Below, piece by piece: positions 1-7,316 of a stretch of DNA of 25,896 bases. The DNA is from UBA4722 sp044221135 (GTDB lineage Bacteria > Pseudomonadota > Gammaproteobacteria > DSM-16500), in NCBI GenBank assembly GCA_044221135.1, contig JBGAPT010000027.1, forward strand, positions 1 through 25,896. Reading direction: 5' to 3'. Both the position numbers and the translations under genes were made by a program. The notes under the pieces were generated by a model that was given only the letters and a program-made list of their open reading frames with translations, was not told the origin of the DNA and made no database searches. Every line of letters begins with the position of its first letter. Position 1 is the stretch's first letter.

Positions 1-1
1 A

Positions 2-595
2 CCGGATGCTTTTTTAAAGCGCGTTGCTGAATGTGTTAAAGACTATGGTTCTTGCTCGATTGTGGTATCGGAAGGCCTACATAATCAAGATGGCACCTTT
101 GTTTCTGAATCAGGTTTAGTAGATGCTTTTGGTCATAAGCAATTAGGCGGTGTTGCGCCGATGATTGCTAACCTCATCAAAGAAAAACTCGGTCTTAAAT
201 ATCATTGGGCATTAGCAGATTATTTACAGCGCGCAGCAAGGCACATTGCATCCAAAACAGATGTGGAACAAGCTTATGCCTTAGGTAAAGCCGCTGTTGA
301 ATTTGCTTTAGCAGGAAAAAATGCTGTGATGCCCATCATTGTACGCGAATCTAATCATCCTTATCATTGGGTAATTGGCGAAGCTCCACTGGAAAAAGTT
401 GCAAACGTAGAAGTAAAAATGCCACGCGATTATATCAGTGAAGATGGTTTTAACATTACAGAAAAATGTCGTCACTATTTAACACCGCTCATTCAAGGAG
501 AAGATTATCCTCCTTACCAAAATGGTCTGCCATGTTATGTTAGCTTGAAAAATAGAGCGGCTGAAAAAAAACTAGAAACAGTATTTCAAATTTAA
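2..595 (+). CDS. pfp: 6-phosphofructokinase, pyrophosphate-dependent type (3' part, 5' end outside window)
   Basis: The reading frame is open from base 2, so this is the last ~197 residues of a longer protein; the in-frame GTG at 62 is internal. PPi-dependent phosphofructokinase phosphorylates fructose 6-phosphate using pyrophosphate in cytoplasmic glycolysis, and the reaction is reversible. The fragment shows the C-terminal part of the family: a GGVAPMIANLIKEKLG-like segment, the helical YLQRAARHIASKTDVEQAY region, and the IVRESNHPYHW stretch near the end. The family is usually about 400 residues, so roughly half is present. It ends 13 nt before the mrp ATG, so the two may be cotranscribed. 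The PPi subtype is inferred from overall similarity; the donor-determining residues lie upstream of the window. Bacterial ATP-type PFK is a less likely alternative. Confidence 0.8.
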   Translation, partial: PDAFLKRVAECVKDYGSCSIVVSEGLHNQDGTFVSESGLVDAFGHKQLGGVAPMIANLIKEKLGLKYHWALADYLQRAARHIASKTDVEQAYALGKAAVEFALAGKNAVMPIIVRESNHPYHWVIGEAPLEKVANVEVKMPRDYISEDGFNITEKCRHYLTPLIQGEDYPPYQNGLPCYVSLKNRAAEKKLETVFQI

Positions 596-608
596 TTTAA
601 GAGTGACA

Positions 609-1427
609 ATGAATCAATTGCCTAACATAAAAAATATTATTGCTATCGCATCTGGCAAAGGTGGCGTAGGAAAATCAACGACAGCAGTCAACTTGGCACT
701 CGCTTTGTCTCAAGAAGGTGCACGTACGGGAATTTTAGATGCTGACATTTATGGGCCCAGCCAACCTTTAATGTTGGGTGTGACAACACGCCCTGACATG
801 AAAGATAAAAAAACCATGTTCCCTGTCATGGCACATGGCATTCAATCTATGTCTATTGGTTATTTGATTGACGAAACATCTTCAATGGTATGGCGAGGCC
901 CCATGGTCAGTATGGCATTACAGCAATTACTGAATGATACACTGTGGGATAACTTGGATTATCTAGTCATTGATCTACCCCCTGGCACTGGCGATATCCA
1001 ACTCACTCTCGCCCAAAAAATTCCAGTGACAGGTGCTGTCATTGTAACAACACCTCAAGATTTAGCGTTATTGGATGCAAGACGTGCCTATGAAATGTTT
1101 CGCAAAGTGAATGTACCCGTATTAGGCATCATCGAAAACATGAGTCTCCATATTTGTTCTCAATGTGGTCATCAAGAACCTATTTTTGGAACAGGCGGCG
1201 GTATGCAGATGGCAGAACAATACGCTATCGAATTATTAGGCAAATTACCGTTAGATATTCATATTCGTGAACAAGCAGACAATGGTAAACCCACCGTGAT
1301 TGCAGAACCTGAAAGCGCAAATACCCTGCTTTATCGTGACATTGCAAAACGTATAATGACAAAACTCGCCTTGCAAGGTCAGAGTGAATCGGGTAAGTTT
1401 CCTACCATTGTCATTAAGAATGATTAA
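609..1427 (+). CDS. mrp: Mrp/ApbC family iron-sulfur cluster carrier ATPase
   Basis: P-loop NTPase of the Mrp/NBP35 family, which binds and transfers [4Fe-4S] clusters to apo-proteins in the cytoplasm. Visible motifs are the deviant Walker A GKGGVGKSTT near the N terminus, LDADIYGPSQP, the VIDLPPGTGD segment, and a CSQC pair (CxxC) that should bridge the cluster between subunits. At 272 residues it is the short form, lacking the N-terminal MIP18/DUF59 domain found in the ~370-residue E. coli protein. A GTG at 603 is also in frame, but it overlaps the purine-rich Shine-Dalgarno stretch AAGAG just before the ATG at 609, so the ATG is preferred. It lies between the phosphofructokinase gene and dcd (14 nt gap), probably one transcript. 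Confidence 0.93.
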   Translation: MNQLPNIKNIIAIASGKGGVGKSTTAVNLALALSQEGARTGILDADIYGPSQPLMLGVTTRPDMKDKKTMFPVMAHGIQSMSIGYLIDETSSMVWRGPMVSMALQQLLNDTLWDNLDYLVIDLPPGTGDIQLTLAQKIPVTGAVIVTTPQDLALLDARRAYEMFRKVNVPVLGIIENMSLHICSQCGHQEPIFGTGGGMQMAEQYAIELLGKLPLDIHIREQADNGKPTVIAEPESANTLLYRDIAKRIMTKLALQGQSESGKFPTIVIKND

Positions 1428-1441
1428 GGAACAGAAAACCA

Positions 1442-2008
1442 ATGAGTATCAAAGCCGATAAATGGATTCGCCGCATGGCAGAACAACACGCCATGATTAC
1501 TCCTTTTGAACCTCAACAATTACGCACTGGCTCTACAGGTAAAATCATTTCTCATGGTACCTCAAGCTATGGTTACGATATACGCTGCGCCAATGAATTC
1601 AAAATTTTCACCAATATTAATTCAGCCATCGTTGACCCTAAAAATTTCTCTGAGCACAGCTTTGTTGACCTCACATCGGATGTTTGCATTATCCCCCCTA
1701 ATTCCTTTGCCTTGGCCCGCAGCATTGAATATTTCCGTATCCCACGCAATATCCTGGTTCTCTGCGTAGGCAAATCCACTTACGCGCGCTGCGGTATTAT
1801 TGTTAATGTCACGCCGCTTGAGCCCGAATGGGAAGGACATATCACTCTGGAATTTTCCAATACCACCCCACTACCTGCTAAAATTTATGCCAATGAAGGG
1901 GTTGCACAATTGCTATTCCTAGAGTCCGATGAGGAGTGTGAGACTTCTTATAAAGACCGAGAAGGAAAATATCAGGGCCAGCAAGGCGTAACACTGCCAA
2001 TTACTTAA
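1442..2008 (+). CDS. dcd: dCTP deaminase
   Basis: Deaminates dCTP to dUTP and ammonia, feeding dUTP to dUTPase and thymidylate synthesis. The 188-residue length matches the monofunctional Dcd of gammaproteobacteria. Recognisable features are SSYGYDIRC near residue 40, the phosphate-binding GKSTYARCG segment, and the catalytic block LEPEWEGHITLEFSN, which carries the active-site glutamate; the beta-strand core ends in EGVAQLLF. The ATG follows mrp by 14 nt and is preceded by AAGGA, so it is probably in the same operon. No clear rho-independent terminator follows: there is a T7 run at about 2011 but only a short CTTAAG palindrome to form a stem. Confidence 0.97.
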   Translation: MSIKADKWIRRMAEQHAMITPFEPQQLRTGSTGKIISHGTSSYGYDIRCANEFKIFTNINSAIVDPKNFSEHSFVDLTSDVCIIPPNSFALARSIEYFRIPRNILVLCVGKSTYARCGIIVNVTPLEPEWEGHITLEFSNTTPLPAKIYANEGVAQLLFLESDEECETSYKDREGKYQGQQGVTLPIT

Positions 2009-2048
2009 GTTTTTTTATTCTCTTAAGATTTCCTTAAGCTATTTGTTA

Positions 2049-2054
2049 TATAAT
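2049..2054 (+). promoter_or_regulatory. Candidate -10 element upstream of the repeat membrane protein gene
   Basis: A perfect TATAAT lies 40 nt before the ATG at 2095, inside the short dcd/2095 gap. No good -35 hexamer sits at 16-18 bp; two CTTAAG palindromes at 2022-2027 and 2033-2038 occupy that area and could be an activator site. It suggests separate transcription of the 2095-5495 pair. The perfect -10 is seen directly; promoter function is inferred. Confidence 0.35.
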
Positions 2055-2094
2055 TCTGCAATTCATAAATAATCATACAAAACAGGCTGATACA

Positions 2095-5000
2095 ATGCAC
2101 CCTCGATCTATGCAATTGCCTAGACTTCCTAGCCTTGCTGAAATACAGCAACGCTTTACGGCTGTTGTTAGATCTGGATGGAGAGTCACTTCAGGCTATT
2201 GTGTTGACGTACATAACAATACAGAAAATATCATTGATTGGTCTAGCGAACGACATATTTCACCTTACCCTCGACGCAACGGCAAAATAGCACTAACACT
2301 TGGAACTGGTTTTGGTTTATGTATTCATACAGCAGGTCATTTATTTAGTGATAGCCTAAGCAATGCGAGATGGCTAACCACTGTGTCATTTAATCACACT
2401 TTTTTAAAACGTACCGAAAATAACTCAGAGGAGTGTGGCTTCTGTTTAATGTCAAAAGAACCTAGCGAAGAAGAACGCAAACACTTTAATGCCAATACAA
2501 TATATCTATATCAAAATGCACAGAAACAACTAAAATATTTTGTTAAAGGCATCCCGCAAGAACATGACATAGGTGATTTAAAAGAAAATAATAATGCTAT
2601 TCAGCTTTTATTTAAACAAAAACTGCCAGAAGAGATCAGCGACACTCTGGATAGCAGCCAACTGGTAGCGAAAGTGCTAGCGTTGGCAACTACTGCCCAG
2701 CATTCATCTGAGCAAAAACCACTGCTAGACAAGATTTTCTATAGCAGCAACCTTGAGGATAGCAGCCAACAGGCAGCACTGCAGGTCATTATTAATATGG
2801 CATCAGAAAAAGGTCATATTTATACAGGCTATTATCAAACTCAATACGATCATAACCGCAGCATCTATCGCCAAATACTGGGCTCTCCTGGGTTTATTCT
2901 CGGCGCAGGTTTTGGAGCCTGTATTTATATCGCAGGTGCGATGGGTATTTCAGGGTTTGCATATCATCGTACTATGCGAGTTGTAAAAAACAGCTTGAAT
3001 GAAATTTTAAATATGCAATACCCTGTTCAAGCACATACCGATTTTATCAATCAACCTAACATGCCAGTTGCCGCTAAAGTAATACGTGAAATTAACTTAC
3101 TCCGTATTGTTAATTTTTTAGTGATTGGAGTGAAATGGTGTTTTCTCGGTTTTGGTTTGCATTATAAAGGTTTCAGTAAAGCATATTATATTTTACGTAA
3201 AGAATATCACGATCTTTTCGGTGATGGAGAATTTGAGGATGATACAAATGTAAGCCAATATCCTGATTGGAACCTAGGATTAATTGTTGGCATCGCAACG
3301 GGTTTTATAGTAGGTACTCTCTATTTTGCTAAAGGCTTTTTCCTTGCAACTGGTTTAAGACCTGAAGGTTTCAGTGCTGCTGGTTATTTCCTGCGATTAC
3401 TTGCGCATAAATGGTTTGATGAAGCTGCACCGCCTACTAACGATAAGATCAATTTATGGAACATGGGCATTATTGTCGGCCCTATTGCATTTTGTATTGC
3501 GGCTGTCATGGGCATCATTGCTTTACTCTTTAGAGTCATCTTACCTTTTCTCGGAACACTAGGCTTGCAACTGGCTGGATTCACTAAGGATGGCATCAAT
3601 AAAGCAGAATACTCTCTTCGGTGCCTCTACCATACTTTGTTTGCTGATCCTGAAACTCCTTTTCCTAGCGACTCTAGTGACGATGCCATCAGAGCACTCT
3701 CTTACTTGAATCTTGGCATTCTTGTGGGAGCCGGTACGGCTTGTATTGCACTTGGCATGGCTGCCGTAAAAATCTGGACTCTCTCTGGATTAAATCCCAA
3801 TGGATTCACTCGAGCGGAGTATTTGATACGTAAACATTATCACAATCTATTTACTGAAGGTGGTTTTCAACAAACTAACGAAGACAACCGCGCAGCAAAC
3901 GTGTTATCTAACTGGAGACTCGGATTAGTTGTCGGCATCGCAACGGGTTTTATACTAGGCGGTCTCTATTTTGCTAAAGGTTTTGTCTATGCATGTCACA
4001 TTGTCGGTTTCTCAAGCTATTCCGGCCATGCCATTTTACGCTCTTTAAAAATTGCGAGTAATTTTTTATTCGACACTACATGGGATATTAAAAATGAAGA
4101 TAGCGTAATGACAGCAACAGAAGACTGCTTTAAAAAAATAGGAATATTAATGTGGTTAGCAAGAGCAGTCATTAAAAGCATCAGCATTATCATTGGACTC
4201 ATTTGCAGTCCTGCAACTAATTATCACCGCTTTAATAGATTCCGTCTCAATTTCTTAAATGGAAATAAAACTCAAGACGAAATGCTGGACACAAGAGAAC
4301 ATGAGGATTACCTCAATCAAGCACACACAGATAATTTAAGCCTATTTATAAGTCGTTTTAATTTCTTGCAGTTACTCAGTATTGCCGCAAATGTTTTACT
4401 TTATGCAGCATGGATTATCTCTGCATTTATATTTTTTACTCTTCGTTGCGCGTATCATGTTCTGTCTTATTGTTTTGGCGGAAAAACACTGCAACCTGAT
4501 AGTGAAATAGGAAATCTCATTACACATTTAGAACAATTTGAGTATGCATTAGAGCCTGATGGAACTATATCTAAGCCTATTGATCCAAAAGGACGGCGAG
4601 CACAACCAAGTCTATACGAAGATGATATACACCAAGCTTACCAAAATATTAGATCAACACTGAGTAAAATGGGTCAGTCTGAAAAAACATGGCGATGGTT
4701 TTTGTACGAAGTACGTAAATCACTTAGCCTTGGAGTATTAGCTACTGTTGAAGAACGAGTCTTAACTTCTTTTGCCCAAGCAGCTAAAAAATATCTTGAA
4801 GAATCTCCAAGAGCCACTTTAGGTGATTTTTTCCAGCGGTCTTATGACAAGACTGTAGGTGAAATTAAGGATAGCTACATTAAAAAAGATGAAAAAGAAA
4901 TTGTTGATCGATTAGCTTTTGCAATTAAATTTACTATGTTCAAAGAAATACAATCTGTTGAGATACCGCGACGTCCTCCTATACCTTTGGCATCAGAAAT

Positions 5001-5160
5001 CAAGCGTAATAATGCTGATCGCTTTTTACCTGACCATAAAACTGTTACTCTTTCTTCATCTAGTTTGCAGGATTCAGAACGGCCTGGTACAGTAATAGTA
5101 AGTAAAAACATTCCACATAATCTGTGGGTTTCACAAACAACACCCGTTGCTAGGAGATAA
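2095..5160 (+). CDS. Large repeat-containing multi-pass membrane protein of unknown function (1021 aa)
   Basis: I do not recognise this protein. A soluble N-terminal part (about residues 1-260, with one glycine-rich hydrophobic segment at 67-81) is followed by related units starting near residues 263, 336, 393, 456, 539 and 607. The typical unit is a glycine-spaced hydrophobic helix (xLGIIVGxxxGxxxG), then GFxxAxYxLR and a histidine/aromatic ending such as YHDLF, HKWF, YHTLF or YHNLF. Two more hydrophobic segments lie near 690 and 765. The C-terminal ~220 residues are soluble, charged and helix-rich, with a Ser-rich tail. The N-terminal part also holds a 14-bp exact direct repeat (2649-2662 and 2757-2770). 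There is no classical signal peptide. The Shine-Dalgarno before the ATG is weak. The next gene starts 2 nt after the stop, so the two are coupled. A host-membrane-directed secreted effector or an inner-membrane protein are both possible; nothing here proves either. Confidence 0.85.
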   Translation: MHPRSMQLPRLPSLAEIQQRFTAVVRSGWRVTSGYCVDVHNNTENIIDWSSERHISPYPRRNGKIALTLGTGFGLCIHTAGHLFSDSLSNARWLTTVSFNHTFLKRTENNSEECGFCLMSKEPSEEERKHFNANTIYLYQNAQKQLKYFVKGIPQEHDIGDLKENNNAIQLLFKQKLPEEISDTLDSSQLVAKVLALATTAQHSSEQKPLLDKIFYSSNLEDSSQQAALQVIINMASEKGHIYTGYYQTQYDHNRSIYRQILGSPGFILGAGFGACIYIAGAMGISGFAYHRTMRVVKNSLNEILNMQYPVQAHTDFINQPNMPVAAKVIREINLLRIVNFLVIGVKWCFLGFGLHYKGFSKAYYILRKEYHDLFGDGEFEDDTNVSQYPDWNLGLIVGIATGFIVGTLYFAKGFFLATGLRPEGFSAAGYFLRLLAHKWFDEAAPPTNDKINLWNMGIIVGPIAFCIAAVMGIIALLFRVILPFLGTLGLQLAGFTKDGINKAEYSLRCLYHTLFADPETPFPSDSSDDAIRALSYLNLGILVGAGTACIALGMAAVKIWTLSGLNPNGFTRAEYLIRKHYHNLFTEGGFQQTNEDNRAANVLSNWRLGLVVGIATGFILGGLYFAKGFVYACHIVGFSSYSGHAILRSLKIASNFLFDTTWDIKNEDSVMTATEDCFKKIGILMWLARAVIKSISIIIGLICSPATNYHRFNRFRLNFLNGNKTQDEMLDTREHEDYLNQAHTDNLSLFISRFNFLQLLSIAANVLLYAAWIISAFIFFTLRCAYHVLSYCFGGKTLQPDSEIGNLITHLEQFEYALEPDGTISKPIDPKGRRAQPSLYEDDIHQAYQNIRSTLSKMGQSEKTWRWFLYEVRKSLSLGVLATVEERVLTSFAQAAKKYLEESPRATLGDFFQRSYDKTVGEIKDSYIKKDEKEIVDRLAFAIKFTMFKEIQSVEIPRRPPIPLASEIKRNNADRFLPDHKTVTLSSSSLQDSERPGTVIVSKNIPHNLWVSQTTPVARR
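3278..3338 (+). repeat. Intragenic direct repeat, copy A
   Basis: Within the 1021-residue protein gene, this ~61-nt stretch encoding GLIVGIATGFIVGTLYFAKG is nearly identical at DNA level to 3922-3982 (about 7 mismatches by eye), while other units are related only at protein level. This suggests a recent duplication or gene conversion between units. Confidence 0.8.
3922..3982 (+). repeat. Intragenic direct repeat, copy B
   Basis: Second copy of the ~61-nt segment at 3278-3338, in the same reading frame, encoding GLVVGIATGFILGGLYFAKG. Several differences are synonymous (for example GTT/GTC). Confidence 0.8.
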
Positions 5161-5162
5161 AA

Positions 5163-5495
5163 ATGAGCGCACACAATACCACTGTCATAGTTAAATTATC
5201 TGAACCAACCGTCTTTTCTGATCTCAATCAAAAAGAAGGTAAACCTACTGATTTCGCTCGTGATGCGATTGAAGTACAACGTTTAAAATTCAAACATTTT
5301 CGTGAAATGCAAGGCCTCAAAGAAGAAGAACAGATGCAGTATGCATTAAAAACGCTTACTGGTTTATCGACAGCAGACCTTGATGAACTCTATGCAGAAG
5401 ATGCTGCTGAAATAACAACCGTTATTTATGGCTTTATGTCGAAGTATCTCACATTAGCTAAGAAAATGATGGATGATGCAAGCAGGAAAAGCTAA
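5163..5495 (+). CDS. Small protein, possibly related to phage tail assembly chaperones (110 aa)
   Basis: Starts 2 nt after the stop of the 1021-residue gene with a good AGGAG at 5152-5156, so it is almost certainly cotranscribed with it. The protein is soluble and acidic to neutral. An N-terminal beta-like stretch (VIVKLSEPTVF) is followed by a mostly helical body; residues 66-85 contain LTGLSTADLDELYAEDAAEI, then a hydrophobic helix (VIYGFMSKYL) and a basic tail. The pattern 'KLxxP... LTGLxxxDLDELxxxD... xxxxF' recalls the Mu gp41-like tail assembly chaperone family. That match is from memory and short, so it is a hypothesis only. No other phage genes lie nearby. It could equally be an adaptor or chaperone specific to its large partner. 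Confidence 0.8.
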   Translation: MSAHNTTVIVKLSEPTVFSDLNQKEGKPTDFARDAIEVQRLKFKHFREMQGLKEEEQMQYALKTLTGLSTADLDELYAEDAAEITTVIYGFMSKYLTLAKKMMDDASRKS

Positions 5496-5503
5496 AAATG
5501 ACG

Positions 5504-5692
5504 GTATCTATTCAGCACACCCCCAATGTGTCATTCCCGCAAAGGCGGGAACCCATCCCGCAATTACCTCTAGAAATAAAAAAGCACAATAAAAATTGAA
5601 TTGCCAAGAATAAAGATAAAATTAAAGGCTAGTTACAATGGTTTCCCGCCTTCGCGGGAATGACACATCATCTGGAAGCGCTGAATAGATAC
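5504..5692. repeat. MITE-like inverted-repeat element (about 189 bp)
   Basis: Two arms of about 52 bp, at 5504-5555 and 5638-5692, are inverted copies of each other. They share the outer 13 bp GTATCTATTCAGC and an inner TGTGTCATTCCCGC block. Each arm holds its own small palindrome of the ATTCCCGC...GCGGGAA type (5533-5551 and 5642-5660), similar in form to the neisserial dRS3 repeat. The ~82-bp centre is AT-rich and has no ORF. No clear target-site duplication is visible. The element fills the gap between the converging 2095-5495 unit and ihfB, where its RNA would form a long hairpin able to protect or terminate transcripts from either side. Confidence 0.8.
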
Positions 5693-5723
5693 AAAATAAT
5701 TACTCTAAAAACTGCAATCATTT

Positions 5724-6062
5724 TTACTCCTCACCCTCATCCGCATCTCCCCCCGACGTCTCAGTCAAAGGAATATGTCGGCTAGCATTGACTTGCTCGC
5801 GTAACTCTTTGCCTGGTTTAAAATGAACGGCATGCTTCGGTTCTGTCACCAGTTTTTCGCCAGTCTTTGGATTGTGCGCTCTACGAGGTGGGCGATAATG
5901 AAGGCAGAAACTCCCGAAGCCTCGGATTTCTATACGCCCACCTTCGCTGAGTACATCGCCCATCTTTGTCACGATATGATTAATGCTTAACGCTATATCT
6001 TTCTCAGGGAGAAAAGATAGCTTTTTACTTACCTCGGCAATCAATTGTGATTTAATTAGCAT
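5724..6062 (-). CDS. ihfB: Integration host factor subunit beta with acidic C-terminal tail
   Basis: HU/IHF-family DNA-bending protein. IhfB pairs with IhfA to bend DNA sharply at specific sites in recombination, replication and transcription. It aligns from the start (MLIKSQLI against the MTKSELI-type start of E. coli), through RIEIRGFGSF, the DNA-contacting arm with NPKTGEK, to HFKPGKELRE. These favour IhfB over HU. It is 112 residues against about 94 for the family; the extra C-terminal stretch ends in SGGDADEGEE and is strongly acidic. There is no Shine-Dalgarno at the usual distance from the ATG; a GGAGG lies ~20 nt upstream. rpsA, the usual upstream neighbour, is not present, and the gene stands alone, divergent from the DUF2066 gene. 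Confidence 0.93.
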   Translation of the reverse strand: MLIKSQLIAEVSKKLSFLPEKDIALSINHIVTKMGDVLSEGGRIEIRGFGSFCLHYRPPRRAHNPKTGEKLVTEPKHAVHFKPGKELREQVNASRHIPLTETSGGDADEGEE

Positions 6063-6111
6063 GTTTTTCAGCAGTAGCGCCGCCTCCGTTTGGTTAAGTT
6101 ACAGACACCCA

Positions 6112-6152
6112 CTTTGAAAAAAGTATATCTCTTTGAACAATATAGTATATCT
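6112..6152 (-). repeat. Imperfect tandem repeat in the ihfB upstream region
   Basis: Two adjacent copies, 6112-6130 and 6131-6152, both begin CTTTGAA and end AGTATATCT on the + strand. Read toward ihfB each gives TATACT, so both could be -10 elements, or the pair could be a double operator. Convincing -35 boxes are not visible. The tandem repeat is seen directly; regulatory function is inferred. Confidence 0.5.
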
Positions 6153-6196
6153 TTAAAAATAAATCCAGAACATACCGCCCAACTAAGGGTAATCCT

Positions 6197-6226
6197 ATGA
6201 CAAACAGAGAGGTTATCGTGTAATAT
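6197..6226 (+). promoter_or_regulatory. Candidate sigma-70 promoter for the DUF2066-perM-hda unit
   Basis: ATGACA (6197-6202), an 18-bp spacer and TAATAT (6221-6226) lie 29 nt before the ATG at 6255. This is the only reasonable hexamer pair in the divergent ihfB/DUF2066 gap in this direction. Predicted start of transcription is near 6233. Confidence 0.45.
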
Positions 6227-6254
6227 ATAGCTCTAACTAAATGATAGGGCTTCT

Positions 6255-7316
6255 ATGCGAACAGTGTGGTTATTTGGATTTAGCATTTTTGTGTACTTTA
6301 TGGCAATGTCATCAGCGCTAGCGATAAAGGTAGATTCGCTTTATAAAAGCGCAGTACCTGTCACCACGCAAGCTGCGGCTGAACGTAGTCAAGCAACACA
6401 GCAAGCATTAGCACAAGTTTTAATTAAAATTAGCGGAAATACTCAAATATTAAATAACCCTACTTTAAAATCACGCTTAGGGACTGCTGATACACTGGTC
6501 CAACAATTTAGCTATATGACCCTCCCCCCAGGTAAAAACACAGCGCCCTATTTACTGGATGTACAATTTGATGCGACAGGGGTGAATCAATGGCTACGTG
6601 ATGCAGGAGCAGCTACTTGGGGTCAAAACCGTCCGCTTATCCTTGCCTGGATTGTATATGAAGCACCAGGGCATACAGCAGAAATAATAAGTAGCGAAGC
6701 AGTCAATGATGTCAGTACGTTATTAAAACAAAATGCTGAGGCACGTGGATTGCCTCTGATTTTGCCTGTCATGGACATGACTGAACTCAATCAAGTCTCT
6801 ACAAAAGATATCACAGATATGGCAATACCTACCTTATTGAATGCAGCAAAACGATATGCGAGTGATGCTATTTTAATAGGTCATATCACTCAAGACAGCA
6901 ACGGTCTTGTTTCGCAATGGAAACTAGTACTGGGCGATAATCAATGGAATCTGAAGCTGATTGGAAAAAACAAAATGGATATAGCATCTGCGCTTATTAG
7001 TAATGTCACCAATACACTGGCCACACGCTTTGCAATAGTCACGACCAATGCCATTCAAAAAAACTTAGTATTAAAGGTAACTGGCATTACGAAATATCCT
7101 GATTTTGCTAAATTAACACGTTACCTCAATCATTTGACTCCTGTTGCCAACGTAGAGATCACCAAGATATTGGCAGACAATACTGTTCTCTTAAAAATTA
7201 GCTTGCGCAGCACTCAGGAATCTTTTGTTCAAGCGCTTTCTCTCGCGAAAAAACTGACACCCATGTCTACTACAAATGCAACTGATACAATGGCGGTTTA
7301 TCAATGGAATCCTTAA
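6255..7316 (+). CDS. DUF2066 domain-containing exported protein
   Basis: A 353-residue protein of the DUF2066 family, a gammaproteobacterial family of unknown function often found upstream of perM/hda, as here. A signal peptide is visible: MRT, a hydrophobic stretch to about residue 18, then SSALA with likely cleavage after A23, so the mature protein should be periplasmic. The N-terminal part has the family's VPVTTQAAAERSQATQQAL pattern and an LIKISGN segment. TAGGG lies 5-6 nt before the ATG. Its last 13 nt overlap the start of the permease gene, implying translational coupling. Function is not known beyond the family name. Confidence 0.88.
   Translation: MRTVWLFGFSIFVYFMAMSSALAIKVDSLYKSAVPVTTQAAAERSQATQQALAQVLIKISGNTQILNNPTLKSRLGTADTLVQQFSYMTLPPGKNTAPYLLDVQFDATGVNQWLRDAGAATWGQNRPLILAWIVYEAPGHTAEIISSEAVNDVSTLLKQNAEARGLPLILPVMDMTELNQVSTKDITDMAIPTLLNAAKRYASDAILIGHITQDSNGLVSQWKLVLGDNQWNLKLIGKNKMDIASALISNVTNTLATRFAIVTTNAIQKNLVLKVTGITKYPDFAKLTRYLNHLTPVANVEITKILADNTVLLKISLRSTQESFVQALSLAKKLTPMSTTNATDTMAVYQWNP

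Noticed and set aside
2095..5160. Phage tape-measure protein, suggested by the neighbouring chaperone-like gene and the glycine-rich hydrophobic segments
   Set aside because: Long coiled-coil regions are missing, the gene order is opposite to phage tail modules, and no other phage genes are present.
5504..5692. CRISPR-like repeats
   Set aside because: There are only two arms, in inverted orientation and with no regular spacers; a MITE-like element fits better.
6069..6087. CTG start for ihfB served by the GGAGG at 6083-6087
   Set aside because: The alignment with known IhfB begins at the ATG at 6062 (MLIKSQ), so the added residues would be unusual; the GGAGG is probably fortuitous.
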